NCBI GenBank assembly: GCA_037447655.1
Contig: JBBHKE010003190.1
Location: 241,424-305,423, forward strand
Origin: Zygnema cylindricum
Lineage: Eukaryota; Streptophyta; Zygnematophyceae; Zygnematales; Zygnemataceae
DNA length: 64,000 nucleotides
Direction of reading: 5' to 3'
Positions 10,661-21,737 of the stretch are shown here, in pieces. A program made the translations under genes and the position numbers. The stretch's first letter is position 1. Every line of letters starts with the position of its first letter. The notes under the pieces are model-generated. The model saw only the letters and a list, made by a program, of their open reading frames with translations. It made no database searches and was not told the origin of the DNA.

Positions 10661-12468
10661 TGTAACAGAATCTCCTACCTCTCAGAAAATCCCATTACTA
10701 CAAACAATCCCAACCACACATTCCACACATTGGAAAATACACATCCACATTGGACCACACTAACATAAGGGAAAACTTAAAATTAGAAGAAGCTTTGTCC
10801 ACATAACATTAGCTTGGTCTCTTGCCCTCGTGGCTCAACCCTTGTTATTAAAGTGTTTTCCACTACTCTCCACTCTTAATAATTCTTTCTCTTAACTACT
10901 AAAACACTATTTAATTAGTGAGGGATTTCCATGCAAAAATGCCTTTTCTCCAATTTGTTATTAATCTCTCAAGACCAAGATCAGCCGGAATTTCCACAAA
11001 GTTTTCCAAAGGAAAAGATGTCTACTCTCCTCTTACACTTCACTATTTATCCATCATCGCCCTGGACTAGCCAAGCCAGAGTCAACGCACCGTTTTAACA
11101 TGCTTTTACCTGGGCCAATCATTGATCAGCAAGGACTCAGACTGACCAATGCAAAAACGTGTGAAATGTCTTACTAACTACTTAGCATTTTACTAACCAA
11201 TCAAACGTTACGTTTCACTGCGTAACATTTACGTGCAAAAGTGCCCGCCAAACGAAACACGACATCGCACGATCGTGCGTAACAAATTTCGCACACGAAA
11301 CTTCCTACGAAATTCCCTTAAGTCAAAGTGACGTTTCGTACTAAAATTTGTACGAAACGGAACCACCGTGCATACTAAACGTTTCATTAGAACGTTATGA
11401 AACGTACACGCGTAATTTCGGTACTAATTTGACCCTTAACCCGTTTCAATGATACCCACTTGTTATTTAGACTCCACGCTGTCACCTAAATACACCCATC
11501 GCTATTACTTTTAAAATATAACTCCAAATAGCGTGATTTTTTCGCGGACGTCTACCAAATTTAGTACTCTATAATCATAACACCTAAATACCCCTTTATA
11601 AACAAGTTCGACGCGCTATTACTGTTACTAGTGTTGGGTATCGAGGACCCATTGCCAATATTCGATATATATATCGAATTTCAGGTACCCGATAATTGAT
11701 ATATCGCTTCGATATATCGCATTTCAAATTATCGCGATATATCGCCGATATATCGTATCGTCGATATATCGAAGCTAAAAAAAATAAAATCCCACAGGTT
11801 TTCAAAGGCCCGTGACTTCGGACAAAGTGACTGTAAAATCTTTGCCGGAAAGAAATACGGTTTTTTCCTGAAAGTCAGCAGAGTGAAGGAGATCTTTGAG
11901 GTACATTGACGAGGTACACTTGTGAAGTACACGTACATCATACGCAAGTACGATTTTCCATACGAAAAAGGTCGGTTTCCAGATATTCGATGATTTTTGA
12001 GATTTGGTAGTCAGCTTACGTGAAACCACTCATATCAGAACACGTATGTAAAACTTTTTGACAAAAGATACGCGATGTACCTAAGACCTCTGTAATACAT
12101 AAGTTTTGCTGTCCGTACTATTACAGTCTTCCTCGCGCAACCATACCCCAACTAATTAATTATTAGAATTTCAGAATTAGTACTTTTTTGTCGGATACAT
12201 TTTGCGGCGTCTACCTTTAAGTCACGGAACGAAAATCCCGGCGTACGTGGCTTATTAGACAATTTGACTTTTTCGCTAAAATAACATATTATATAAAAAA
12301 ATAAAAATAAAATATTTAAAAAATACTATATATCGCGATATATATCGCGATAATTTATGTTGGTCGCGGTACGATATATCGAGGATCCACCTCGATCGAT
12401 ATTCGATATATCGAATATCGAAATTATCGCGATATGAATCTACCCGATTTCCAACACTAACTGTTACA
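10661..12468 (-). repeat. 5' LTR of gypsy B, interrupted by a hAT element
   Basis: The plus-strand sequence begins TGTAACAG at 10661 and ends CTGTTACA at 12468, a perfect 8-bp inverted repeat with TG/CA ends. Removing the inserted element (11629-12459) and one copy of its 8-bp duplication leaves an LTR of about 969 bp. The flanking 5 bases beyond the outer end are ATGTA (12469-12473), which would be the target duplication if the other end were found. The LTR would carry promoter and polyadenylation signals. Confidence 0.8.
11629..12459. mobile_element. hAT-type non-autonomous element, copy 1 (831 bp)
   Basis: Termini TAGTGTTGGGTATCG and CGATTTCCAACACTA form an imperfect inverted repeat. The flanks carry a perfect 8-bp target duplication, ACTGTTAC, at 11621-11628 and 12460-12467. 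The 8-bp duplication and TAGTG-like ends identify the hAT superfamily. Both subterminal regions are packed with overlapping CGATATATCG palindromes. No transposase is encoded. Confidence 0.9.
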
Positions 12469-12473
12469 ATGTA

Positions 12474-13528
12474 CCGACGTCTTTTTACACGGCTCGGTAT
12501 TTTGATGATCATTTCACCTATGAGTCGATTTCGCAAAGCGCCGAAGAAATCACATTGAGAGGCTGTAACGAGAAATTTACAATATCAAGTGGGAACGGTA
12601 AATTTTGGACTTGTTTTTAATCAAAAAAGGTAACTTTGTAGTATGTTGGTTACATTTACAATTATTGGAGAGGATATTTTAAATTGGGGGTGTATTTTGT
12701 TCATTGGAGAGATTGAGCCTTCAGACAAGGGTTGCCTCAAGTTTGCCAAGCTCAATGCATGGTTGCATGACATGTACTGAAGCGTACATGTATATAAAAG
12801 ATATGTTGAGTGAGTTCAGGGAATCTGTTCGATTTTTCATTTTTTTTATGGATAGTGTATGTTTTTTGCCTTTTCAAAAAATCTAGAAACGAAAAGAGGA
12901 ATGTGAAATACGTTATCGAATCGTGTGTCGATGATATATTGAACAGGCAGATAGTGTGGGTTAAAGTTGGATATTGGCGATCTTCTTCAAGTCCTTATAA
13001 GTTTGTTTGTATGGGCGGTCTTGGTCTTGTATAGTAAGAGGTTTGGTTTGAATTGTTGTGTTACTTAATACTGTAGTAGAATTTTTGTTTTGTCCAAGAG
13101 TTAGGTGTATGGAGGTGTTTTTTTTACGCATGTTCTACGCTCCGATATTAGTTTGTTTGGTGGGAACGTTGTTTTGTAGACTTAATGGAGAAAGAGAGAG
13201 TGAGAGGGAAAGATGGAGGACATTTTGTTATGATAAAACCTTCGATTAATTCATTATTGTTCGCATATTCTCCCACTTCATTTGTATGTGATTCTTTTTG
13301 ATGATTTCGCTTGTCGAGTGATTTCTTGCATTCTTGTGGTATACATCAATCCTATCAACAAATTTAAGTGTCTAGGAGTACGGTAATGTAGTAGGATAGA
13401 ATGATACTAAAGTTGCTTCTTGTACATGCGGCACGGATCTTCTTGTCATATTGTACATGCACAATGAAACATTTGTTCCTAACAAGCTCTTTGTGCATTG
13501 AAGTTCCCATTCCAATTTTATTTTATTT
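12474..13528. other. intergenic, no gene seen
   Basis: AT-rich sequence right of gypsy B. Short open stretches lack any conserved motif and look random. No structural RNA or repeat boundary is identifiable. Confidence 0.5.
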
Positions 13529-13927
13529 TAGTATTGTGTATCAGTAGCCCTTTGCCGTTAACCGATATGTACCTTCTTTTACCTACCGTTAATCGGAATA
13601 TTGGCTCGATATATCGGTAAAGGAATTATCGCTATGAGATCCCGATATATTACGATCGATTAACGATAATTATCGGGCCTATAACTATCGACGATAACTG
13701 CATACTGTGGTACGGAATGAATTGTAAAAAAAATCCAAAAGCCCCCCCGCCGTCGCGATATCTCCGTACTCATTTTGTACAATATTCCCCCAACCCTCGC
13801 TAAACCGACAATTATCGGCGCTAATTTTTGTTGGTTCCGGAGCGATGTATCGGAACCCCCTCACAGTTCGATAAACATTATTAACGGCTATCGATTTATC
13901 GCAGAAATTACCCGATACACAACTCTA
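13529..13927. mobile_element. degenerate hAT-type element (TIR family 1)
   Basis: The left end TAGTATTGTGTATCAGTA and right end TACCCGATACACAACTCTA are diverged versions of the hAT termini found at 15681, 60854 and 11629. The interior has ATATCG palindromes. No target duplication is preserved (TTTTATTT against ATTATTCA), so this is an older copy or the ends are slightly misplaced. Confidence 0.55.
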
Positions 13928-14799
13928 ATTATTCACAATTCTTTTTCAAAAAAAAAAAACCGATTGTCCACGTTGTAAAATATTGGATTTTTTACTGGTC
14001 GCTTGTCTATTTTGCGGTGCACATTCTCGGTTTGTCGCTAGCGTAGCACGATATGATCGTAATTTAACGCTTTCGTAATTCGAGCTGAGAATCAAATACG
14101 ACGCAAAGTATAAGATACGGTACAGTCGTATTTTAAAACATGTCGACTCTAGGGAGTGACGCGCTTCGACAGGTGGAATTATACTGACGGAAGTGACACC
14201 GCCCGTGCTTCTATCCTGGCCCTTAAGCTACGTGTCCCAATGGCCCGTACAGCTTGCAATTCCAGGTCCTTGATTCGCTGACCTGTCATTTACGGTCACT
14301 TGCTGTACTGAACCATCGTATTTGCTTTCGAATCCGCTTAGTTTTGTCCACGTGGGAAGAAACGAACTGTTGTGAGCTGCACCGCCACCGACCTTCCAGT
14401 TATAGTACGGATGATAGCTTGGAAGGACAGCTCCACTCTATTATCCGTAAATTTTGTTGTATTCTTTTGGAAGATTCTGACCGACGCTGGTATACGTATC
14501 ATTTAGTGTGATCTTAACTCGTCGCGGTGGATTGTCATTCCGTACCATTTCTCCACGTGGCAAGCGTAAAACGGATACCTGGTTGGAAATTTTGGCGTCA
14601 CATTGGATTAGGCCAACAAATGGCAAAGTGTTGTAGAGAGTTCCGTACATCTTTTTTGTCCTTTAGAACACCCGGGATTCCAGGGAACACCGTGAATCTC
14701 AATCAACGGACAAAACGAAAGTGCAGTTTTGTGCGTCCATTTAATACTACAGTAGTAGTGCGAAAATCGGACTCATCTACGCATCATAATTCTGGAAAA
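13928..14799. other. intergenic, no gene seen
   Basis: Mixed-composition DNA without convincing coding potential. Short ORFs on both strands overlap one another and have no recognisable motif. Confidence 0.45.
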
Positions 14800-15680
14800 A
14801 GTAAAATAGGTGGGAACTATTTTCGTTTTTTTTATTGCTATTTTCGACTTCCTTTTAATTGCTATTGTCCCCATCTTGTACTCTGTTAGCCTAACCGCGT
14901 CCATTTCTTGTTTTCATCGCACGCAAAAGTATATGAGGCGTACTATTTCATTACAATTCAAATTGTTGTTGTTCTGTAAATTTTTAGTACGAGCCAATAA
15001 AAGGCAATGCATCCACATTCGATAAATTTTCATCCCTGTGAACTCTGGCAACGAATCTAAAGATCTAAGCAACGAATCGGAGTGTGACTGGCAGACTCCT
15101 CGATCGTGGCACTTTTTGGCTTTTTCCGTGTAGTCACGTGACTGAGATTTGATGAACATCATTTAAGATGTTCTCTGTCACATTCATATACACGTGGACA
15201 TTTTTTAGCCGTTCGATAAAGGAGGAACGCATTTAATGAATGTAAACCTATGATGCAAAAATGTCCAAACGGGCTTTGGTACTCAACACGTGTACAGCTT
15301 TATTGTGACAAAGAGAATCTTAAATGACGTTCATCAAATCAGATTCTAAACGTGGCACGATCCACCAGGCTGTCGTGAGTACGACACCAAACGTGACATA
15401 TTCTGGCAGACTGTCAAGCCGTACTAGAGGTCGTAACGCTTAGATTCACCTACCGCCGTTCACAACGATGAAAACATAATCGAAATCTTTAACCTTTGCC
15501 TTTCTAGCTCCGTACCGAAAAGTCGCGTACCAAGTTACCAATATCTTCACGTTTAGCTGTTCGGTAATGAAATTTACACCTCTTGATGATTTGTGTACAA
15601 TGCATACAAGAAATTGGTGCGGTTACGTTTAGAGGTTACTAAGGTGGCGAAAATAGCAAAATCAAGAAAGGCAAAAATAG
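14800..15680. repeat. long imperfect foldback (inverted repeat)
   Basis: Two arms of roughly 430 bases, about 14800-15236 and 15250-15680, are imperfect reverse complements along almost their whole length. Anchors include TTGATGAAC (15150) with GTTCATCAA (15332), CGATCGTGGCAC with GTGGCACGATC, GTGAAC (15038) with GTTCAC (15457), and ATTTCTTG (14903) with CAAGAAAT (15608). The right arm is interrupted at 15681 by a hAT element. The form fits a foldback transposon with very long terminal repeats, or a hairpin small-RNA precursor. Confidence 0.7.
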
Positions 15681-16634
15681 TGGTGTTGGGTATCGGTAAA
15701 ACAATTATCGCGATAGCACCGATACCGAGAGTTATCGGTTATCGAACGGTCAGTTGTCCCGATATATCGGTCTGAGACCAACAAATTCCATATCGGCGAT
15801 AACAAACAAAAATATAGTATGCATATAATACTACTTTATAACATACTGTATTATATTATTGACTTTATACAGTGTGGCATGCCGCGTATAAGAATCTGTT
15901 CCGTCTCTGTTTAACTGCGATTTATTACGGAGAGCGCATCACATAAACGTTGGTCGGTTAACTAAACATCAATTTTACAGCAACCTACGGAATTGAACCA
16001 AATAACTGGTGAACATGGAACGGTAAAAGGACGGAGGATACAGAGTACAACGGACGCAAAATAACATTCTGCGCGCCGACGGAATCAAAGGGACGACTTG
16101 GAATGAGAAAATATGAGCGGACGGCCAGCGCGAGCGTCGGCATCCCGGAATGACTCTTTTGGCAGCTTATGCCAAAAAAGCCAACTGATTGACACGTGGC
16201 AGGTCCCCAATGGATCCCAAGGAAGAAAGGGACAAAGCCATGACGCTGGATGTGAAAGGTACATCATTTTTACTGGATCCGTACCAAAACCGTATAGATC
16301 TCATGGCGGCTACTGTACTTTCTGTGCTTGTACAACTGTACAATACAGTGATCTGATTGGTAGACACCTCAGTAGATAGGGGTTGTGAGTAGGGCGCGTC
16401 CGTGGAATAACACGTACAGTTGAGTGTACTGGCCGTACATTTATCTGTACGGCTCGTACAGATATCGCCGATAGTTATCGATATCGGTGTTATCGCCGAT
16501 AATAACCGATAAATATCGGTTTTTTTTTGGCGATAACACCAATAACGATATATCGTACCAATATATCGATTATCGGCTACCCGAAAAAAAGCCCATATCG
16601 GTTATCGGCAAATCCTTACCGATACACAATTGTA
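15681..16634. mobile_element. hAT-type non-autonomous element (954 bp)
   Basis: Left end TGGTGTTGGGTATCGGTAA, right end TTACCGATACACAATTGTA. The perfect 8-bp target duplication AAAAATAG lies at 15673-15680 and 16635-16642. About 200 bases at the left match, in reverse complement, the right end of the element at 60854-61962, and match the left end of the element at 50718. GTAC palindromes are abundant in the right half. No transposase ORF. Confidence 0.85.
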
Positions 16635-16679
16635 AAAAATAGCTTCCAACTTTAATAAGGCTTTAAAACGCATTCATTA

Positions 16680-17431
16680 GGGTACTTTCGCATGAAACCG
16701 AAACTTAGTCTTGTTACTTTGTTTTTTAGCAAAGATTCTCCGTATAACTTTCATAGCATTCGGTTGAAAACGCAAAGAACTAGTTACTTCAAAAAGTGAC
16801 TTACGTAGACATGTACGAAACAATGTGACGGATGAATTGGTACACAAAATTAGGCGAAACTTCCACTCGGCTTCAATTTGAGGCGTCTCTCCTCTAGCTG
16901 TACAGCTTTGGTGACTTCGTAATGTACGTACGCCACATTGTCGACGTGTCAAAACCCTCAAATACCTTTCGTTGTCGCATAAAAATGCGGCTTCGTTTTT
17001 CGTCTTACCACTTGTCGACAAGTGCCCACTGTTTTTCCTACGCTGTATGTGTGAAGACAGGTGTGTTCGGGAGGGATGGCCCCTGTACGGAAATCATATC
17101 ACGGAAAACAGTACAAGCTATAAATGTGCAGTGTGTTTTTTTTGGGTACTCTGCGCACAAAAATTGTAGAAAACTTCCGACACATGCGACAACGTCTGCC
17201 TATTCGCTCACATTATTGGAGTTTGTTTCAAATCACCTCGCGAGTGCGCTAGACGACAAATTGTATTGCGCTAAACGAAAAACTAGTGTACGTATAAAGT
17301 TTTAAGGTAACGCAACTTGGTCGGTGGTAATTTCTATTTTTTGGTAAGGCTGCGGATTTTCTCATTTTTTTCGAAGTTATGGAGGAAAACGACATAAAAT
17401 AACTATAACTTTGGCACATGCGAAAGTACCC
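16680..17431. mobile_element. PIF/Harbinger-type MITE a (752 bp)
   Basis: Terminal inverted repeats GGGTACTTTCGCATG and CATGCGAAAGTACCC are perfect over 15 bases. They are flanked by TTA on both sides (16677-16679 and 17432-17434), the three-base duplication of PIF/Harbinger elements. The first 60 bases match the MITE at 39279. No transposase is encoded; short ORFs across it are not conserved. Confidence 0.85.
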
Positions 17432-17434
17432 TTA

Positions 17435-18952
17435 GATCCAACATTAATAGGCCTAATAGAGTGGGAGGTTTGTGTCGAGCTTAAAGGTCAATTAAGAGGG
17501 TAGAATGGAGAGTATAACTAATTAAATCAAAGACATTTGTTTTTTTTAAACCAGCAAGCATAATTAACCATACAAAAATAGAGTGTAGTTGGGTGTTAAG
17601 TTATGCCAAGTAATATAAATGCTAATGATAATTCTAATGTATAGCCTCACTAGTCAGTAGTCACCCATGTCAAACCCCATTGGAGTATATTTTAAAATCA
17701 TTAATCCTTTTTTCTCATGTTTTTAATGACAAATGTAGGTGACAAAAGTTTATGCCCCCGTGAAGGATTTTAAGTTAGTTATATTTTTGTGCACTATGCA
17801 CCCCGTATTATACACATTCATTAAACGTGTGTGCTTGCTTATGCTAAGAACTTCATATGCCTACTAATATCGAAGATTTAATCTATCGAAAAAAAGTATG
17901 TTGTAGCTGCACTGAATCAACGTGAATCCACGTTATTGTGTTTTTCTTATGCACAAACTTATTGTTTTTACTTATTCTCCAAATAGTACGAAACAATACA
18001 TAGCATATAAAATATATATGAGTAGTGATATACATTATATTATATATATATATATATATATATATCAACCGAGAATCATCTATAATCAAGTTTTTTTGAA
18101 GGGCTTAAGTAAGAACATATGGATATGGATACTAAAATCGCCATTTTCTAGGATATGACGGATATCTATGAAATAACATTAGTAGCGTTTAAATGATATT
18201 CGTACCATTTCGACATTTTATTCTTTAAACTGCCAAAGTAGAAAAAATATCCCAATATTGTCGTGTGCCGTTTTTAATGTTAAGAAATTACAATTTTGGG
18301 GTTTATACTAGTTTTTTTTTATATTAGATGGCATTATTATATTTTAACTGTTCGAAACATAAGCGTTAACATAAATAATAATATAATCGTCGTTTTTTAA
18401 TGTTTGAGGAGTGAATATTAAAGGCGTTGATAAAGGGTAATTGTTGTTAACAACGATACACAATCTAACTACATTGTAATAGGTCGTATTCTCATCTCAA
18501 ACAAACATTTTTTTGACCATATCGAATTCCATAAAATACATCACTATTCAAAAACGTGTCGTGTGAGCAATGTATTTTTTTGTAATAAGCAACATTAGTT
18601 GTACTTGTTAGCTTGAAACCATGTATCGAAAGCCTAACTTAATACGACTAACAAAAGGTAAAAACAAGTAGAAAACAGCTGGTTTATCGCCAACAAATGT
18701 ACGAGAATGAATGAAATTAATAAACACCCCTTAATTATCCTCGCGTTTTGGGCGACTATCACCTGGGTTTTTTGCTACCATTTTTCCCTTTTAAGTTGAA
18801 TTGTAAATTCAATTCCGCCGGTCTGAATGGTTGAAAACGTTAAACCGTTAAAAAATCTTCAGAACCTTAAAGCGTCAAAACAAGCTTAAAAAATCCGCAA
18901 TGATATGTCGTCAAATTTAGACAATCTATGCGTAATTCGTACATCAACAAGC
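17435..18952. other. AT-rich intergenic DNA with (TA)n microsatellite
   Basis: No gene supported. A (TA)n run lies at about 18038-18065. Short ORFs crossing it are low-complexity. Confidence 0.55.
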
Positions 18953-19064
18953 TACACCGCGAATCGTAATTAGAGTAAAGAAAGAGAAAAACATAATTAG
19001 AGTTATGAACTCTAATTTGTGTGATAGAACTTTTTCAAAAAGGAATTTACTCTAATATATTTAA

Positions 19065-19438
19065 TAGTGTTGGGTATCGAGGACCTTTTGCCGAATTTCA
19101 AATACCGGATAATCGATATATCGCTTCGATATATCGAAAACCAAATCATCGCGATATATCGGCGATATATCGCCGATATATCGAACCACAAAAAAAATGA
19201 AAATTTTAGTTTTCAAACCCCCCCCCCCCCCCCCCCCCCCCCCCATAGGGGGGGGGGGGGGGAAATACCAGAACATATTTTCCGTACTGTGAATGTACGG
19301 ACACCCATTTTTTCCGATATATATTGCGATAATTTATGTTGGTCCCGGTACGATATATCGAGGAATCTGCTCGATCGATATTCGATATATCGAATATCGA
19401 AATTACCGCGATATGAATTTACCCGATACCCAACATTA
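19065..19438. mobile_element. hAT-type non-autonomous element, copy 2 (374 bp)
   Basis: Ends TAGTGTTGGGTATCG and CGATACCCAACATTA form a near-perfect inverted repeat. The target duplication ATATTTAA is perfect at 19057-19064 and 19439-19446. Both ends match copy 1 at 11629-12459 closely, including the internal TTTATGTTGGTC-CGGTACGATATATCG segment, so this is an internally deleted relative. The centre carries the poly-C/poly-G inverted repeat. Confidence 0.9.
19219..19262. repeat. C26-ATA-G15 perfect hairpin
   Basis: A run of 26 C (19219-19244), the loop ATA, then 15 G (19248-19262) lies inside the hAT element. It can form a G-C hairpin and both strands can form quadruplex or i-motif structures. 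Its exact length may be affected by assembly error. Confidence 0.85.
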
Positions 19439-19496
19439 ATATTTAAGTATTATAATTTGACGCGCTGAATATCTCTACTGTTAATTAGGTATTTGT

Positions 19497-20486
19497 CATA
19501 GTTCAAAAGTAGGTGACCGTACGCCCATACAATATGCCTATTTTATGCAAAACATACAATATGGCCTTAAGACCCATATTGTATTGGCCGCAAAATGAAA
19601 TAAAATAGTAACAGGGTTGAGTTGCACATGGATCGATAGAGAATTAAACGCCATGTCTAAATTTGAAAAAAAAATCGGACAAAAAAATATTTTTCTGTGA
19701 GTTTTGAGCGACTTTTTATTTAAACCGTCAGATTCGGACGATCTGACGGTCGTCGATGAAAGTAACGATCTAAGAAGATCACATGAAAAGCCCATAACAC
19801 AACTTACGATAGGACTATCGTCAGATCCGGACGGTCGCTGATGAAAGTACACCGCGCATCGTTATTAGTGTCAAAGTTTAAATAGTGTGTAAGTAAATAT
19901 ACCGTCATTGACGCTAATTAAGAATTTGAAAATTAAAAAAAAAAAGGTTTATTCTAATTTCAGTGTTAAAGCTAATTTGGAACAGCAAAAATGGAAAATT
20001 TTCTGTACGATTATATACATTATTATATGTATCCGTACAAAATATAAAAAATCGTACACCGTAGTGAAATTTAAATATCCGTACATGTCAGACTTATTTA
20101 CATGTCAGACCAATCCCGATTTTTTAGCGCACGTTCCTATGCGAACGCGTCCGATTTAATTCATTTTTTGTAAAATTTTCACTTAAAAATGTACATTTAT
20201 GTACGGTCTGACATAGACCGTACAACACACTATTTACATATTAGTGTACTTTCGTTCTGTACGCTAATTTGTACGGAACCTCAATTAACGTCAAGGAAAA
20301 ATTAAAATCACGTATACTATTTTTGGAAAAAAATCAAAAGTTTAAGAACCCAAATTAGTGACCTTGACACTAATAACGATGCGCGGTGTAGTGATCTAAG
20401 AAGATCACATGGAAAGCCCGTAACACAACTTACGCTAAAGGTGGCCTACAAAAGGCCTACAAAAAAACGCCTACTTTTGAACTATG
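19497..20486. mobile_element. hAT-type element of a second family (CATAGTTC termini, 990 bp)
   Basis: Terminal inverted repeats CATAGTTCAAAAGTAGG and CCTACTTTTGAACTATG flank the element. The 8-bp target duplication GTATTTGT is perfect (19489-19496 and 20487-20494). A reverse-oriented, truncated relative lies at about 59935-60286. A TA-flanked MITE is nested inside it. No transposase reading frame is recognisable. Confidence 0.85.
19850..20388. mobile_element. TA-flanked MITE nested in hAT element (539 bp)
   Basis: Terminal repeats CACCGCGCATCGTTATTAG and CTAATAACGATGCGCGGTG are perfect over more than 20 bases, with TA on both sides. The target can be read: the host element has another internal copy of the surrounding sequence at 19752-19785 (GATGAAAGTAACGATCTAAG) without the insertion. 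That confirms the boundaries and a TA duplication. Its interior is related, inverted, to the MITE at 53895. Confidence 0.9.
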
Positions 20487-20848
20487 GTATTTGTACAGAA
20501 TCTGACAAAACGTACAGTTTATCGTCACTGTGACGTTTGCACTACGCGGTTTGTTAAAACGTAGTTACATGATAACGGCCTGTATTTGATCATTATTTGT
20601 ACTTTTTTCCCTTAATAAAGTACAATTTTGCACGGTCAGACACCGACCATATGCCACACTATTGAAAACGGCACTGTATTAGAGTTATTAACGCTCATTC
20701 AAAAAGTACCTTAAATAGTATAACGATAAATTTAGAGTCATTTACTCAATTTAACGTGATAGAGTCGAAATTTAGGGCGACTGAATTAGCGTTATTTACT
20801 CTAATTACGATTCGCGGTGTACAGTAAAGTCACCGTCACTTGCTGCTA

Positions 20849-21047
20849 CACCGCGAATCGTTATAAACGTGATGAACTCTATATCGGCACCCCAAAATTT
20901 TGATATTAATACCTTAAATAGAATAAACTACACTATTTAATGACGTGGACCATAATCTGCCACGTCTCCTGGCACTAAATTAGAATGAATGACGCTAATT
21001 TTTTCTTTACACTAATAATTTCTCAACGCTAATAACGATTCGCGGTG
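20849..21047. mobile_element. TA-flanked MITE, short copy (199 bp)
   Basis: CACCGCGAATCGTTAT at 20849 and ATAACGATTCGCGGTG at 21047 are inverted repeats, each bordered by TA. It starts 27 bases after the end of the nested stack. Size matches copies at 24920 and 49140, suggesting a 200-220 bp subfamily. Confidence 0.85.
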
Positions 21048-21049
21048 TA

Positions 21050-21737
21050 GTGTTGATGTTTTTTTCGTCTCTTAAAACATTTTTTCCCCGTACAACACAT
21101 GTCCGATTGTAGATCTAACGGTTGCGATTGAAAGGTAAGCTTCTCAGCTTCCGGTCGGCGGTCTCAAATTGAAAATCGGACGTGTGTGTACGGAGAAAGG
21201 GTGTTTTGAGTGGCGAAAAAATTTTCAGCCCTAATTGCGATTCAAGGTGTAATTTACAGTACATTACTGTACCTTTTTGTGCTTTACACTACGTACCTCT
21301 GTACTTTATTTTTTGTACATTATTCTACCGTATGACCTGATATTTGTACATCGGTCGAATCCGGGTTTGGCTCAAGCCAACCGAAATAAACGACTTTTCC
21401 CGATCTTTTCGTACCGCTACCACCGGTTTTTGATACCATTCAAACAGGTAAAAGCGGTTATTCAATTCGTGCGAGCTCGTATAAGCGGTTTTTGAAACCT
21501 TTTGAACCGTACAGTACCATTTAGCTACAGTGATTCGAAAAACATTATTATCGTTAAAAAGTTAAAAAACCGAATGGCCAATCACAGTTCACTTGTACTT
21601 GTGGCCGTAGAACAAAACTTTACGAAGAGTGTTTGTACTTTCTAATTTATTTAGTGCGTACTTTATCTGATTCATACTGAACTCGCACTTTATGCAAATG
21701 CACGACTTCAAATAACAAAGCGGTAAATGTTTTACGA
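21050..21737. other. intergenic, possible MITE end
   Basis: No gene seen. At 21237-21252 GCGATTCAAGGTGTAA resembles the right end of the CACCTTGAATCG subfamily, but no left partner was found nearby. Confidence 0.4.

Larger units (their letters stand above)
5119..12468 (-). mobile_element. Ty3/gypsy retroelement B
   Basis: Read on the minus strand the order is 5' LTR (12468-10661), primer-binding site (10658-10647), leader, gag with zinc knuckles, protease, RT, RNase H, integrase. This is the Ty3/gypsy order. The integrase C-terminus ends with the common IHPVIHISQLKPA motif and no chromodomain is visible. The 5' LTR ends are an 8-bp perfect inverted repeat. A matching 3' LTR is not found left of 5119, so the copy has lost that end or diverged there. 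Stops and frameshifts make it non-autonomous. Confidence 0.9.
18955..20819. mobile_element. TA-flanked MITE (CACCGCGAATCG family) hosting a nested stack
   Basis: The left end CACCGCGAATCGTAATTAG at 18955 and right end CTAATTACGATTCGCGGTG at 20819 are reverse complements over about 25 bases. They are flanked by TA on each side (18953-18954, 20820-20821), as expected for Tc1/mariner-like elements. The element has been split by two hAT insertions (19065-19438 and 19497-20486). Without them it is about 480 bases. Confidence 0.8.

Noticed and set aside
18038-18065. (TA)n run as a promoter TATA or origin
   Set aside because: Simple microsatellite without a nearby gene.
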